A DNA stretch of 64,000 nucleotides, from assembly GCA_001797315.1 (NCBI GenBank), contig MGPC01000013.1:62001-126000 (forward strand), written 5' to 3'. Position 1 is the stretch's first letter. Every line of letters starts with the position of its first letter. This DNA comes from Curvibacter sp. GWA2_64_110 (GTDB taxonomy: Bacteria > Pseudomonadota > Gammaproteobacteria > Burkholderiales > Burkholderiaceae_C). The translations under genes and the position numbers were made by a program. Below, piece by piece: positions 54,158 to 64,000 of this stretch. A model generated the notes under the pieces. It saw only the letters and a program-made list of their open reading frames with translations, was not told the DNA's origin and did not search any database.

Positions 54158-56132
54158 GCGCAGCCAGCAACTCCAGCACCTCATCCTCCGAGCGGATTCG
54201 ACGCATGGGCGGCAAGGCAGCCAGCAGACGTCGACCATACCCCATGCTCAGCAATCGGGTGTCGCACAGAACCAGCACCCCCCGATCGGTCTCGCGCCGG
54301 ATCAGGCGCCCGGCCCCCTGCTTGAAGGCCACCGCCGCCTCCGGCACAAAGTAGTCGTTGAACGGGCTGCGCCCGGTTTCTTCCAGGCGTTTGGCACGGG
54401 CCTGCACCAATGGATCGTTGGGCGGCGGAAACGGCAGCTTGTCAATGAACACCAGTTGAAGGGCATCACCGGGAATATCGACCCCCTCCCAGAACGAAGC
54501 GGAGGCCACCAGAATGCAGCCGGGTTGCCCAGGCCCCGCCCCTTGGCGAAAGCGTGCCATCAACTCGCGCTTGGGCAACTGCCCCTGGGCAAGCACCTGC
54601 AAATCAGTGCCTTCCGGCAAATGCGCCTGCACCGCTTCGCTGACCGCGCGCAAGGCACGCAAGGTGGTGGTCAGCACCAAGGTCCGACCACCCAGCAGGG
54701 AAGCCATGCGGACGACCAAGGCCGCCACCTGCTCGCTGTGGGCCGGGTCTGCCGGTTTGGGCAGGTTCGCGGGAACATACAAAGCGGCCTGCTGCGGATA
54801 ATCAAATGGGCTGTCCACCCGCAGTATCTCGGCCTGCGTCAAACCACAAGGCTCGGTGAACCAACTCAAGGCGGCATCGTCGCCGAGTGTGGCCGAGGTA
54901 AAAATCCAGGACTTCCCAGCCTCGGCAGCTTCCGTCGGCGCCAACAGCCGGTTCTGCACGGCCGCGGAAATATCCAGTGGCGATTCCACCAGGCGCAACT
55001 GGCTGCCGACATCCAGCCAACGTACCGAGCCGGGCTCGCAATTGCGAATGAAAAAGTCCGTCAGGGCCGCCAAGCCCCCCGCTCGCTCCTGCAGACGCAC
55101 GAAATCCGGCGAGATTTCGCTCACCGTCGCCAGTGCAGTAACCGCCTCATGGCAGGCATTTTGCAGCGCGACCAGGGCATCCCGCCACACCAGCGGTTCA
55201 ATATGGCCAGGTGCGACCCCTGTCCAGCCCTGCTTGGTACCGGGGAACGACCGACCCGCGCACAAACGCAGGTCGCGCGCGGCCCGCTCCAGTACCGAGG
55301 CGCATTGTGACCAGTCCACCAGTCCCCGGGCCTGCTGCAGACCACAGGCCAGCATGTCGCGGGCGAAATCCAGCAGTTGCCCGGTCGAGAGTTGTCGTCC
55401 GAGAAACTGGACTCCGGTTTCATTGAGCTGATGCGCCTCATCAAAAATGACGGTCCTGACCGTCGGCAGCAATTCAGCCATGCCGGATTCGCGCACGGCC
55501 AGATCGGCAAAAAACAGATGGTGGTTGATGACCACCACGTCGGCCGCCAGCGCTTCGCGGCGCGCTAGATTCACACGGCAGTCACGAAACGTCGGACACT
55601 GGCTGCCCAGGCAGTTCTCGCGCGTGGACGTCACCAGCGGAACAAGCGGTGAGCGCTCATCCAGCCCGGGCAATTCGGCCAGGTCTCCAGTACGGGTCTG
55701 TTGCGCCCAGATCTCGATCCGCGCCAAGGCACGGGCCACCCCAGGTTCTGATGAAGAAATGTCATGCCGCGCCAACTCCATGCGATGCAGGCACAGATAG
55801 CTGCCGCGCCCCTTGAGCAGCGCTGTGCGGACAGGGACACCCAAGGCCGTGATCAGGCGCGGCAAATCACGTGCGTAGAGCTGGTCCTGCAGGGTCTTGG
55901 TGGCAGTGGACAGCAAGATCCGTTCGCCGCTGAGCAAGGCCGGCACCAGGTAGGAGAAGGTCTTGCCAACACCCGTCCCGGCTTCCACCACCAGCGCACC
56001 GCCCTGCTCTATCGTCCGGGCCACGGCCAAGGCCATCTCGGTCTGGCCCGGACGCAGCCGGAACTCCTCCACGGCACGCGCCAGCACGCTGCCAGGCGCG
56101 AACGCCTCCTGAACCAGGGTCTGCAAACTCAT
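54120..56132 (-). CDS. DinG/YoaA-type ATP-dependent DNA helicase
   Basis: This 670-residue XPD-like superfamily 2 helicase has Walker A EAGTGVGKT near 51-59 and DEAH box TVIFDEAHQLNE near 230. Four cysteines, one in SYLCLHR and three in CLGSQCPTFRDC, are in the iron-sulfur cluster region. The C-terminal half has SATLGDDAALSWF, ASFWEGVDIPG and the QGAGRLIRRETDRGVLV motif. It fits YoaA or DinG, which unwind lesions or R-loops; which one is not settled. The stop overlaps bamD's coding end by 38 bases. A DUF465 gene lies 3 bases upstream. Confidence 0.9.
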   Translation of the reverse strand: MSLQTLVQEAFAPGSVLARAVEEFRLRPGQTEMALAVARTIEQGGALVVEAGTGVGKTFSYLVPALLSGERILLSTATKTLQDQLYARDLPRLITALGVPVRTALLKGRGSYLCLHRMELARHDISSSEPGVARALARIEIWAQQTRTGDLAELPGLDERSPLVPLVTSTRENCLGSQCPTFRDCRVNLARREALAADVVVINHHLFFADLAVRESGMAELLPTVRTVIFDEAHQLNETGVQFLGRQLSTGQLLDFARDMLACGLQQARGLVDWSQCASVLERAARDLRLCAGRSFPGTKQGWTGVAPGHIEPLVWRDALVALQNACHEAVTALATVSEISPDFVRLQERAGGLAALTDFFIRNCEPGSVRWLDVGSQLRLVESPLDISAAVQNRLLAPTEAAEAGKSWIFTSATLGDDAALSWFTEPCGLTQAEILRVDSPFDYPQQAALYVPANLPKPADPAHSEQVAALVVRMASLLGGRTLVLTTTLRALRAVSEAVQAHLPEGTDLQVLAQGQLPKRELMARFRQGAGPGQPGCILVASASFWEGVDIPGDALQLVFIDKLPFPPPNDPLVQARAKRLEETGRSPFNDYFVPEAAVAFKQGAGRLIRRETDRGVLVLCDTRLLSMGYGRRLLAALPPMRRIRSEDEVLELLAALTRTSTTDPTSI

Positions 56133-56135
56133 GCG

Positions 56136-56339
56136 TCAGGCTGGCTCGTTGGGCGTGAGACTGCGTTCAAGACGCGTAATTTCGTCGCGCAGGATCAGGC
56201 GTCTCTTCTTGAGTCGCCGGATCAGCAGTTCGTCCAGGGGCAAGGCCTGGCTGAGACGGTCGATCATGGCGTCAAGATCGGCATGCTCGATGCGCAGCTC
56301 GATCAGGTGACGTTCGGGGGAGTGGAGATTGGAGTCCAA
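56136..56339 (-). CDS. DUF465 (YdcH-like) small protein
   Basis: The 67-residue cytoplasmic protein matches DUF465: SPERHLIELRIEHADLDAMI, a helical middle and RRLKKRRLILRDEITRLERSL, with basic and acidic faces typical of a two-helix hairpin. The function is unknown. The TTG start at 56339 was chosen because the family begins near NLHSPER; a longer reading to 56372 is less likely. It lies 3 bases upstream of the helicase gene and diverges from the PP2C gene. Confidence 0.75.
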   Translation of the reverse strand: MDSNLHSPERHLIELRIEHADLDAMIDRLSQALPLDELLIRRLKKRRLILRDEITRLERSLTPNEPA

Positions 56340-56453
56340 GAGTCGCAGTAAAAAGACAAACCGGGGAAGCAAACATCCTCATCTCCCCGCTTGCTTCGAT
56401 AATACGTCTTTCACACCGACTTATCGAGGACTTTGTCCTTCAGGCTGCTGACC

Positions 56454-57212
56454 ATGAGCAAAGGTTATCGACTCACTGCATCAACCGGAATCCACAAGGG
56501 GGATCGTGAATACCAGCAGGACCAGGTAGCGCTGTTGAACCACCCGCGCATCAACGGCTGCGTGCTGGCGGTCGTAGCCGACGGCATGGGCGGCCGCAGC
56601 GGTGGCCGTACCGCATCGGACCAGGTCATGATGACGGCCAAACAACTGTTTGAGCGCTATGCCCCGGAAACCGACGATGCTCCGACATTGCTCAAGCAAT
56701 TGGTACAGGAGGCGCATCTGGTCATCAAGCTGGCCGCCATTTCCTCCGAACAGGAACCACACAGCACGCTGGCGGCCTTCCTGATCAACCCGGGTGGTGA
56801 CTGCCACTGGATCCATGCCGGCGACTCGCGCATCTACCATTACCACGACGATCGACTGGTCAGGCGCACACTCGACCACTCCTATGTCCAGACACTGGTC
56901 GAGGGCGGCAGCATCACGGAAGAGGAGGCCAATGTCCACCCCCAATCCAATATCCTGATGGGCTGCCTGGGAACGGAAAGCGATCCCCCCATGGAGATGC
57001 ATTTCATCCCTCAGCTACGCCCCGGCGACACCCTGATGGCCTGCAGCGATGGGGTCTGGCACTACTTCAACAGCGCAGAACTTGGGGCAGCCCTGTCCAG
57101 CCTGTCAGCCCGGGAAGCCAGCGAATTCCTGATTGACAAAGCCCGCTCACGCGCCCATGGCAGCGGCGACAACCTGTCGCTGGTCATCGTCAAGCTCGAA
57201 CCGCTGGATTGA
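56454..57212 (+). CDS. PP2C-family Ser/Thr phosphatase
   Basis: This 252-residue metal-dependent phosphatase (PPM/PP2C family) has the motifs in order: DREYQQDQV near 20, VADGMGGRSGG near 45-55 (metal-binding Asp), HAGDSRIYHY near 128, ACSDGVWHYF near 202 and GSGDNLSLVIV near 240. It has no membrane segment, so it is cytoplasmic. Its kinase partner is not in the window, and PP2C enzymes often pair with Hanks-type kinases or type VI secretion. The ATG at 56454 was preferred over a TTG at 56433. It is a lone plus-strand gene. Confidence 0.9.
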   Translation: MSKGYRLTASTGIHKGDREYQQDQVALLNHPRINGCVLAVVADGMGGRSGGRTASDQVMMTAKQLFERYAPETDDAPTLLKQLVQEAHLVIKLAAISSEQEPHSTLAAFLINPGGDCHWIHAGDSRIYHYHDDRLVRRTLDHSYVQTLVEGGSITEEEANVHPQSNILMGCLGTESDPPMEMHFIPQLRPGDTLMACSDGVWHYFNSAELGAALSSLSAREASEFLIDKARSRAHGSGDNLSLVIVKLEPLD

Positions 57213-57219
57213 AACCGAT

Positions 57220-57855
57220 TCACGGCGGGGTGGGCAAGGGCCGGACCGGTGGCTGGCCCACCTTGTCGGCCAGCGCCTTGTCACGCCGTGCCCTGTTTTC
57301 CTTTGCCTGGCGCTGTTTTTCTTCGAATTCCTGCTTGTCGGCGGCCCGGCTTTCCGCCGTAGGCCGGTCGCTGCTCTTGTCCCGCTCACTGCGAGGCGCC
57401 GCCGAAAGCCGGTCCTTCTCGGATTGCAGTTTGTCCACCTTCTTTTGCTCAGCCCGCTCCAGCCGTTCCTTGTGGTCCTGAATGGCGGCCTCACGCTTCT
57501 CCGCGGCTTCCTGCAGCGCGGCAGGCGAGGACTTCTCTTCCAGCCGCTGAACCTCTTCCACACCTTTTTGCCGGCGCTGCTCGTCATTGACGGCGATCTC
57601 CTGGCGCCGCAGATCCTCCATCACCAGGCGGCGCTTAACACGCACCTGGCGTAGACAGTCATTGACCGCAAACCGCTGGTAACAGGCGGCCTCCTCCTTG
57701 GCGTAGTGTGCTTCCTGTCGTCTTCGCTCCACCTGAATGCGGTCGAGTTCAACTTGAAAGGCATCGGTGGCAGGCGCGGCCGGCTCTTGCACTTGCTGCG
57801 CCTGCAGCCCGGAGCCTGCAAGGCCGATGAACAGGAAGAGAAACCAGTTTTTCAT
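57220..57855 (-). CDS. Exported coiled-coil protein of unknown function
   Basis: The 211-residue protein has a signal peptide (MKNWFLFLFIGLAGSGLQAQ) and a long charged helical body from about 30 to 200, with Glu/Arg/Lys-rich coiled-coil heptads (EKREAAIQDHKERLERAEQ). A conserved-looking pair of cysteines lies in ACYQRFAVNDCLR, probably a disulfide in the periplasm. It is joined to zapE by an ATGA overlap (57855-57852), so the two are translationally coupled. It ends in Pro-rich PPVRPLPTPP. I do not recognise a family name. Confidence 0.72.
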   Translation of the reverse strand: MKNWFLFLFIGLAGSGLQAQQVQEPAAPATDAFQVELDRIQVERRRQEAHYAKEEAACYQRFAVNDCLRQVRVKRRLVMEDLRRQEIAVNDEQRRQKGVEEVQRLEEKSSPAALQEAAEKREAAIQDHKERLERAEQKKVDKLQSEKDRLSAAPRSERDKSSDRPTAESRAADKQEFEEKQRQAKENRARRDKALADKVGQPPVRPLPTPP

Positions 57856-58952
57856 GTCAGTCGAGTATCCACCACGCGCCGATCAAGGGAAAGGAACTCC
57901 TGCGATTGCATTTCATTAAGCCGCGACACGGTACGCGGAAATTCGTGCACCAGAGGACCCTCGGTATACAACGCTTCCGGTGGTACCGCCGCCGACATGA
58001 TGAGCTTGACGCGCCGGTCGTACAACACATCAACCAGCCAGGTGAAGCGCCGTGCCTCGGACGCCATGCGCACCGGCATGTGCGGCACGTCGCTCAAGAA
58101 TACAGTGTGGAACTGGGTCGCAATTTCCAGATAGTCATTCTGCGAGCGAGGGCCGCCGCATAGGGTCCGGAAGTCGAACCAGACCACGCCGCCGGCCTTG
58201 CGCCGGGCGCGAATCTCGCGCGCCTCGATATGCAGTGCCGGATCCTCGTCCTGCGTTTCGGCCAGCCGGTTGAAGGCCTCGGTCATGGCCGCATCGGCCT
58301 CGGGCCCGAGCGGCGTGTGGTAGAGCTTCACATGCTCCATGGCACGACGGCGGTAGTCGGTGCCGTTATCCACGTTGACGATCTCAAGTTTCTGGTTGAG
58401 CAACGCAATGGCAGGCAGGATGCGCTCACGGTGCAGCCCATTGGGGTAAAGCTCGTCAGGCTGGAAGTTGGATGTGGCCACCAGACCGACGCCATTGTCA
58501 AACAGCGCCGCCAGCAGGCGGTGCAGGATCATGGCATCGGTGATGTCGGCCACATGGAACTCATCGAAGCAGATGAGCTTGTACTTCAGTGCCATGCGCT
58601 CGGCCAGCGCATTGAGCGGGTTGACCGTGCCCTGCAGCTCTGCCAGCTCGCGATGCACCTCGCGCATGAACTCGTGGAAATGCAGCCGGGTCTTGCGCTT
58701 GAGCGGCACGGCATTGAAAAAGCAGTCCATCAGAAAGCTCTTGCCGCGCCCCACGCCGCCATACATGTACACCCCTTTGGGAATGTCGGGGTTGTTGATG
58801 AGTTTTTTCAGCGCGTTGGAGCGCTTTTCCTTGTACTTGGCCCATTCGGCGGCACAGCGGTCCAGCGCGACAACCGCACGCAACTGCGCGGGGTCACTCC
58901 CGTAACCCCGCGTCTTGAGTTCAGACTGATAAGCCTCGAGTACCGCAGCCAA
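57852..58952 (-). CDS. zapE: Cell division protein ZapE (AFG1-type ATPase)
   Basis: ZapE is an ATPase that destabilises Z-rings and is needed under stress. The 366-residue protein has Walker A GGVGRGKS (65-72), Walker B LICFDEFHVADITD, and a C-terminal arginine and ELY-type region typical of the AFG1/ZapE family. The start is a TTG at 58952, with AGGTG upstream. It follows lpdA by 15 bases and its ATGA overlaps the coiled-coil gene, so it belongs to the odhA-odhB-lpdA-zapE run. Confidence 0.9.
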   Translation of the reverse strand: MAAVLEAYQSELKTRGYGSDPAQLRAVVALDRCAAEWAKYKEKRSNALKKLINNPDIPKGVYMYGGVGRGKSFLMDCFFNAVPLKRKTRLHFHEFMREVHRELAELQGTVNPLNALAERMALKYKLICFDEFHVADITDAMILHRLLAALFDNGVGLVATSNFQPDELYPNGLHRERILPAIALLNQKLEIVNVDNGTDYRRRAMEHVKLYHTPLGPEADAAMTEAFNRLAETQDEDPALHIEAREIRARRKAGGVVWFDFRTLCGGPRSQNDYLEIATQFHTVFLSDVPHMPVRMASEARRFTWLVDVLYDRRVKLIMSAAVPPEALYTEGPLVHEFPRTVSRLNEMQSQEFLSLDRRVVDTRLT

Positions 58953-58967
58953 GCCGGTGCACCTGGC

Positions 58968-60395
<1,428 letters not shown>

Positions 60396-60416
60396 AGGTA
60401 TTCCAATCGTTGGTTC

Positions 60417-60538
60417 AAAGCGTAGCGAGCGGCCTCAGGGCAAGGCGCGGGTGGCGAGCAACCGGAACGTACTCAAGGTACGTGAGGATTGCGCGAACGG
60501 GACCCGCAACGCCGCCATGAGGTCGCGCAGTAGCTTTT
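60417..60538. repeat. Long imperfect inverted repeat between odhB and lpdA
   Basis: Outer words AAAGC and GCTTT bracket a symmetric stretch: GCGGCCTCA with TGAGGTCGC, GCGGGT with ACCCGC, and ACGTAC (60467-60472) with GTACGT (60478-60483) around a 5-base loop. The right end overlaps the odhB stop codon (60539-60537). It can fold as one long hairpin and may be a mobile or mRNA-processing element. Confidence 0.6.
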
Positions 60539-61787
60539 AGATATCAAACAGCAGGCGGGCCGGGTCTTCCAGCGCTTCCTTCATCGCCACCAGACCCAGC
60601 ACGGCTTCGCGGCCGTCGATGATGCGATGGTCGTAGCTCATGGCCAGGTAGTTGATCGGGCGGATCACGATCTGGCCGTTCTCCACCACGGCACGGTCCT
60701 TGGTGGCGTGCACGCCCAGGATGGCCGACTGCGGCGGGTTGATGATGGGGGTGGACAGCATGGAGCCGAAGACACCACCGTTGGAGATGGAGAAGGTGCC
60801 GCCGGTCATCTCCTCGATACCCAGCTTGCCGTCGCGCGCCTTGGCGCCGTACTCGGCAATCTTCTTCTCGATGTCGGCAAAGCTCATCTGGTCGGCATTG
60901 CGCAGGATCGGCACCACCAGACCGCGCGGCGAACCGACGGCAATACCGATGTCGAAGTAACCGTGGTAGACGATGTCGTTGCCGTCCACCGAGGCGTTGA
61001 GCACCGGGTACTTCTTCAGCGCATGCACGGCCGCCTTGACGAAGAAGCTCATGAAGCCGATCTTGACGCCGTGCTCCTTCTCGAACTTGTCCTGAAAGCG
61101 CTTGCGCATTTCCATCACCGGCGCCATGTTCACCTCGTTGAAGGTGGTCAGGATGGCGTTGGTGGATTGCGACTGCAGCAGGCGCTCGGCCACGCGAGCA
61201 CGCAGGCGGCTCATCGGTACACGCTGCTCCGGGCGCTCGCCCAGGTCGACCGACGGTGCCGCCACTTGCGGCAACGCCTTGGTCGGCACACCGGTCGGAA
61301 TGGCGGCGGGAGCGGCCTTGGCGCCACCGGCCACAGCCGCCAGCACGTCACCCTTGGTCACGCGGCCGTCTTTGCCGGTACCGGCCACGGAACCGGCGGC
61401 GAGCTGGTTGTCCGCCATCAGCTTGGCGGCGGCCGGCATGGCGACACCCGCCTTGGAGGCCGACACCTGTGCCGCGGCAGTTGCAGGCGCGGCGGCGGCA
61501 GGCGCCGCAGCGGGCGCGGCTGCCGGTGCAGCGGCACCCGCCTTGGCTTCGGTATCGATACGAGCGATTAACTGCTCGGCCACCACTGTGCCGCCATCAC
61601 CCACCAGGATTTCGGCCAGCACGCCGGCGGCAGGCGCCGGCACTTCCAGCACCACCTTGTCGGTCTCGATTTCGATCAGGATCTCGTCGGCTGCGACGGC
61701 CTCACCGGCTTTTTTCTTCCACTGCAACATCGTGGCTTCCGCCACGGACTCGGACAGTTGCGGCACTTTGACTTCTACGATAGCCAT
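60537..61787 (-). CDS. odhB: 2-oxoglutarate dehydrogenase E2, dihydrolipoyl succinyltransferase
   Basis: This E2 subunit carries succinyl groups in the 2-oxoglutarate dehydrogenase complex. The 416-residue protein has one lipoyl domain ([18 protein letters not shown], Lys44), an Ala/Pro linker, the E3-binding domain ([20 protein letters not shown]) and the catalytic domain with [17 protein letters not shown]. The family's typical length and one lipoyl domain point to the OGDH E2 rather than pyruvate dehydrogenase E2. It follows odhA after 80 bases. Confidence 0.96.
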   Translation of the reverse strand: MAIVEVKVPQLSESVAEATMLQWKKKAGEAVAADEILIEIETDKVVLEVPAPAAGVLAEILVGDGGTVVAEQLIARIDTEAKAGAAAPAAAPAAAPAAAAPATAAAQVSASKAGVAMPAAAKLMADNQLAAGSVAGTGKDGRVTKGDVLAAVAGGAKAAPAAIPTGVPTKALPQVAAPSVDLGERPEQRVPMSRLRARVAERLLQSQSTNAILTTFNEVNMAPVMEMRKRFQDKFEKEHGVKIGFMSFFVKAAVHALKKYPVLNASVDGNDIVYHGYFDIGIAVGSPRGLVVPILRNADQMSFADIEKKIAEYGAKARDGKLGIEEMTGGTFSISNGGVFGSMLSTPIINPPQSAILGVHATKDRAVVENGQIVIRPINYLAMSYDHRIIDGREAVLGLVAMKEALEDPARLLFDI

Positions 61788-61867
61788 TTGAATTCTTTCC
61801 GTATCTTTTTTAGGTTCACGGAACAGGCCTTCAGGCCCGTCCCAAACTGATTAAGAAACTAGCGACC

Positions 61868-64000
61868 TTATTTGCTCAGGACAAAACCCTTGAGCTTGCC
61901 AAAGGCACCGTCAACCAGGGCCTTCTGCTGTTCCTGGTGCAGATGCGAGTAGCCGACCGCCGGCGAAGCCGAGGCTGCACGGCCGGAGTAGCCCAGCTTC
62001 TGGCCTTCGCTCATGTTCTCGTGAATGTTGTGCTGAATGAAGAACCAGGCGCCCTGGTTCTGCGGCTCATCCTGGCACCACACGATCTCGCCGGCATTCG
62101 GGTACTTCTTGAGCTCAGCGGCAAAGGCCTTGTGCGGGAAGGGATAGAGCTGCTCGACACGAATGATGGCCACGTCGTCGGCGCCCTTCTCTTCACGCTT
62201 CTTGACCAGGTCGTAGTAGACCTTGCCGGAACAGGCAATGACACGCTTGACCTTGTCGGCCTTGATGTCCTTCTGCTCGGGGATGACGGTCTGGAAGCCA
62301 CCCTTGGTGAACTCGGACAACGGCGAAGTCGCATCCTTGTTGCGCAACAGGGACTTGGGCGTCATGATGATCAGCGGCTTGCGCAGGTTGCGGACCATCT
62401 GGCGGCGCAGCACGTGGAAGATCTGGCTGGCCGTGGTCGGCTGCACCACTTGCATGTTGGTGTCGGCCGCCAGCTGCATGAAGCGCTCCAGGCGCGCCGA
62501 GCTGTGCTCGGGGCCTTGGCCTTCATAACCGTGCGGCAGCATCAGCGTGATGCCGTTGACGCGACCCCACTTCACCTCGCCGGAGGCAATGAACTGGTCG
62601 ATCACCACCTGGGCGCCGTTGGCGAAGTCGCCGAACTGCGCTTCCCAGATCACCAGCGTGTTGGGATCGTTGGAGGCGTAGCCGTATTCGAAGCCCAGCA
62701 CCGCCTCTTCCGACAGGATGGAGTCGATCACGACGAACGGTGCCTGGTTCTCGGCCACGTTCTGCAAGGGCACATAGGTACCGGTGTCCCACTTCTCGCG
62801 GTTCTGATCATGGATCACGGCGTGACGGTGGGTAAAGGTACCACGGCCGCAGTCCTCGCCCGACAGACGCACCGGGTAGCCGCTGGCCACCAGCGAGGCA
62901 AACGCCATGTGCTCACCCATGCCCCAGTCCACCGGGATGTCGCCACGGCCCATGGCCGCACGGTCGTCATACACCTTCTTCACCAGCTGGTGCGGCGTGA
63001 TGCCGGCGGGAATGGCGGTCAGTTTTTCAGCCAGTCGTTTCCACTCGGCCAACGGAATGGCCGTGTCACCGACATCGGTCCACTTCTTGCCCAGGAACGG
63101 CGACCAGTCGACCGCATATTTGCTCTTGAAGTTGGTCAACACCGGGTCCACCGTGTGCTTGCCCGCATCCATCGCGGCGCGATAGGCCTTCACCATATCG
63201 TCGCCCAGCGACTCGCCCAGGCCTTGGGCGGCCAGCTTGTCGGCGTAGAGCTTGCGCGTGCCGGGGTGAGCAACGATTTTCTTGTACATCAGCGGCTGCG
63301 TCAGCGCCGGCGTGTCCTGCTCGTTGTGGCCCAGCTTGCGGAAGCAGGTGATGTCCACCACCACGTCCTGGCGGAACTCCATGCGGAATTCCAGTGCCAG
63401 CTGCGTGGCCAGCACCACGGCTTCGGGATCGTCGCCATTGACGTGCAGCACCGGTGCTTCGACCATCTTGACGATGTCGGTGCAGTACACGGTCGAGCGC
63501 ATGTCGCGCGGATCGGAGGTGGTGAAACCGATCTGGTTGTTGATGATGATGTGCACCGTGCCACCCGTGGAGTAACCACGGGTCTGGGCCAGGGCCAGGG
63601 TTTCCTGGTTAACGCCTTGGCCACCGAAGGCGGCGTCGCCGTGCACCAGCACCGGCAGCACCTGGCTGCCTGTGGGGTCGCCGCGGCGGTCCATGCGGGC
63701 GCGCACCGAGCCCTCCACCACCGGGTTCACGATTTCCAGGTGCGAGGGGTTGAACGCCAGGCTCAGATGGACCGGGCCGCCGAGGGTCGTAACGTCGGAG
63801 CTGAAACCCTGGTGGTATTTCACGTCGCCGGCCGGCAGATCTTCCGGTGCGGTGTGGTCAAACTCGGCGAACAGGTCGCCCGGCATCTTGCCCAGCGAAT
63901 TCACCAGCACGTTCAGGCGGCCGCGGTGTGCCATACCAATGACGATTTCCTGCACGCCCTTGAGGCCGGCTTGCTGGATCAGTTCATCCATGGCGGCAAT
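61868..64000 (-). CDS. odhA: 2-oxoglutarate dehydrogenase E1, OdhA (partial, 5' end off window)
   Basis: This thiamine-diphosphate-dependent E1 decarboxylates 2-oxoglutarate in the TCA cycle. The visible 710 residues begin IAAMDELIQQAG and include GMAHRGRLNVLVNSLGK, the QVLPVLVHGDAAFGGQG block, the TDP-motif region IINNQIGFTTSDPRD, and a C-terminal pyrimidine-binding half with GYEGQGPEHSSARLERFMQL. The protein is normally about 950 residues, so roughly the first quarter lies beyond the right edge. odhB and lpdA follow downstream. Confidence 0.96.
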   Translation of the reverse strand: MAAMDELIQQAGLKGVQEIVIGMAHRGRLNVLVNSLGKMPGDLFAEFDHTAPEDLPAGDVKYHQGFSSDVTTLGGPVHLSLAFNPSHLEIVNPVVEGSVRARMDRRGDPTGSQVLPVLVHGDAAFGGQGVNQETLALAQTRGYSTGGTVHIIINNQIGFTTSDPRDMRSTVYCTDIVKMVEAPVLHVNGDDPEAVVLATQLALEFRMEFRQDVVVDITCFRKLGHNEQDTPALTQPLMYKKIVAHPGTRKLYADKLAAQGLGESLGDDMVKAYRAAMDAGKHTVDPVLTNFKSKYAVDWSPFLGKKWTDVGDTAIPLAEWKRLAEKLTAIPAGITPHQLVKKVYDDRAAMGRGDIPVDWGMGEHMAFASLVASGYPVRLSGEDCGRGTFTHRHAVIHDQNREKWDTGTYVPLQNVAENQAPFVVIDSILSEEAVLGFEYGYASNDPNTLVIWEAQFGDFANGAQVVIDQFIASGEVKWGRVNGITLMLPHGYEGQGPEHSSARLERFMQLAADTNMQVVQPTTASQIFHVLRRQMVRNLRKPLIIMTPKSLLRNKDATSPLSEFTKGGFQTVIPEQKDIKADKVKRVIACSGKVYYDLVKKREEKGADDVAIIRVEQLYPFPHKAFAAELKKYPNAGEIVWCQDEPQNQGAWFFIQHNIHENMSEGQKLGYSGRAASASPAVGYSHLHQEQQKALVDGAFGKLKGFVLSK

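Noticed and set aside
56366-56397. GAAGCAA/TTGCTTC inverted repeat upstream of the PP2C gene
   Set aside because: Seven-base arms with an 18-base loop are expected by chance at this length, and no promoter overlaps it convincingly.

Overview
The window is a GC-rich, almost gap-free stretch of chromosome from a betaproteobacterium, most likely a member of Burkholderiales close to Comamonadaceae. The evidence is the gene order ndk-rlmN-pilW-rodZ-ispG-hisS-yfgM-bamB-der-hfq-hflX-hflK-hflC-hisZ-purA, the use of HisZ (needed where HisG is the short form), a 3-hydroxybutyrate dehydrogenase typical of polyhydroxybutyrate users, and small intergenic repeats of the kind scattered through Comamonadaceae chromosomes. 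The taxonomic call is inference; there is no rRNA gene here to settle it. About 61 protein genes are supported. I see no tRNA or rRNA gene, no insertion sequence, no prophage and no CRISPR array, and no gene-free stretch over 300 bases.

Layout. Bases 1-4867 (minus strand) read yebC > purD > PlsC-type acyltransferase > hemF > nadD > rsfS, the last four tightly packed. Bases 4927-11540 hold a HerA-like ATPase (plus), relA and an alpha/beta hydrolase (minus), 3-hydroxybutyrate dehydrogenase (plus) and two small exported proteins (minus). An ompR-envZ two-component pair (11712-13873) converges on ispD-ispF, and upstream of those lies a very large MASE3/PAS/GAF/HD-GYP sensor (15155-18637). Going right on the plus strand are mfd, serB, a membrane-anchored thioredoxin and a PhnD-like binding protein, which faces a Tat-exported PhoD phosphatase. 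A divergent pair of small paralogous proteins of unknown function (26174-26666) follows, then rlmB and ybbA (minus) and tesA-mnmH-DUF1993 (plus).

From 52183 down to 30456 nearly everything is on the minus strand: scpB and rluB, then ndk through purA and a phosphoribosyltransferase, then a PLP lyase and two membrane proteins. This block joins ribosome and tRNA maturation (rlmN, rluB, der, hisS, hflX), outer-membrane assembly (bamB, yfgM), cell shape and pili (rodZ, pilW), isoprenoid synthesis (ispG; ispD and ispF are elsewhere in the window), membrane proteolysis (hflKC) and purine/histidine synthesis. rluD and bamD are divergent at 53.3 kb. The right end has a DinG/YoaA-type helicase, a DUF465 protein, a PP2C phosphatase, and the operon odhA-odhB-lpdA-zapE-coiled-coil protein, with odhA running off the edge.

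Most of the content is ordinary housekeeping. The parts I find least explained are: (i) two adjacent small proteins sharing a C-terminal tail, behind a strong promoter with an operator-like palindrome; (ii) short AT-rich repeats that read in frame through herA-like and hisZ and supply the ends of ispF and an exported protein; (iii) two copies of a GC-rich hairpin element and one long imperfect palindrome between genes; (iv) a terminator-like hairpin just before mfd; (v) several extreme gene overlaps or abutments (tesA/ybbA, bamD/dinG, bamD/rluD).
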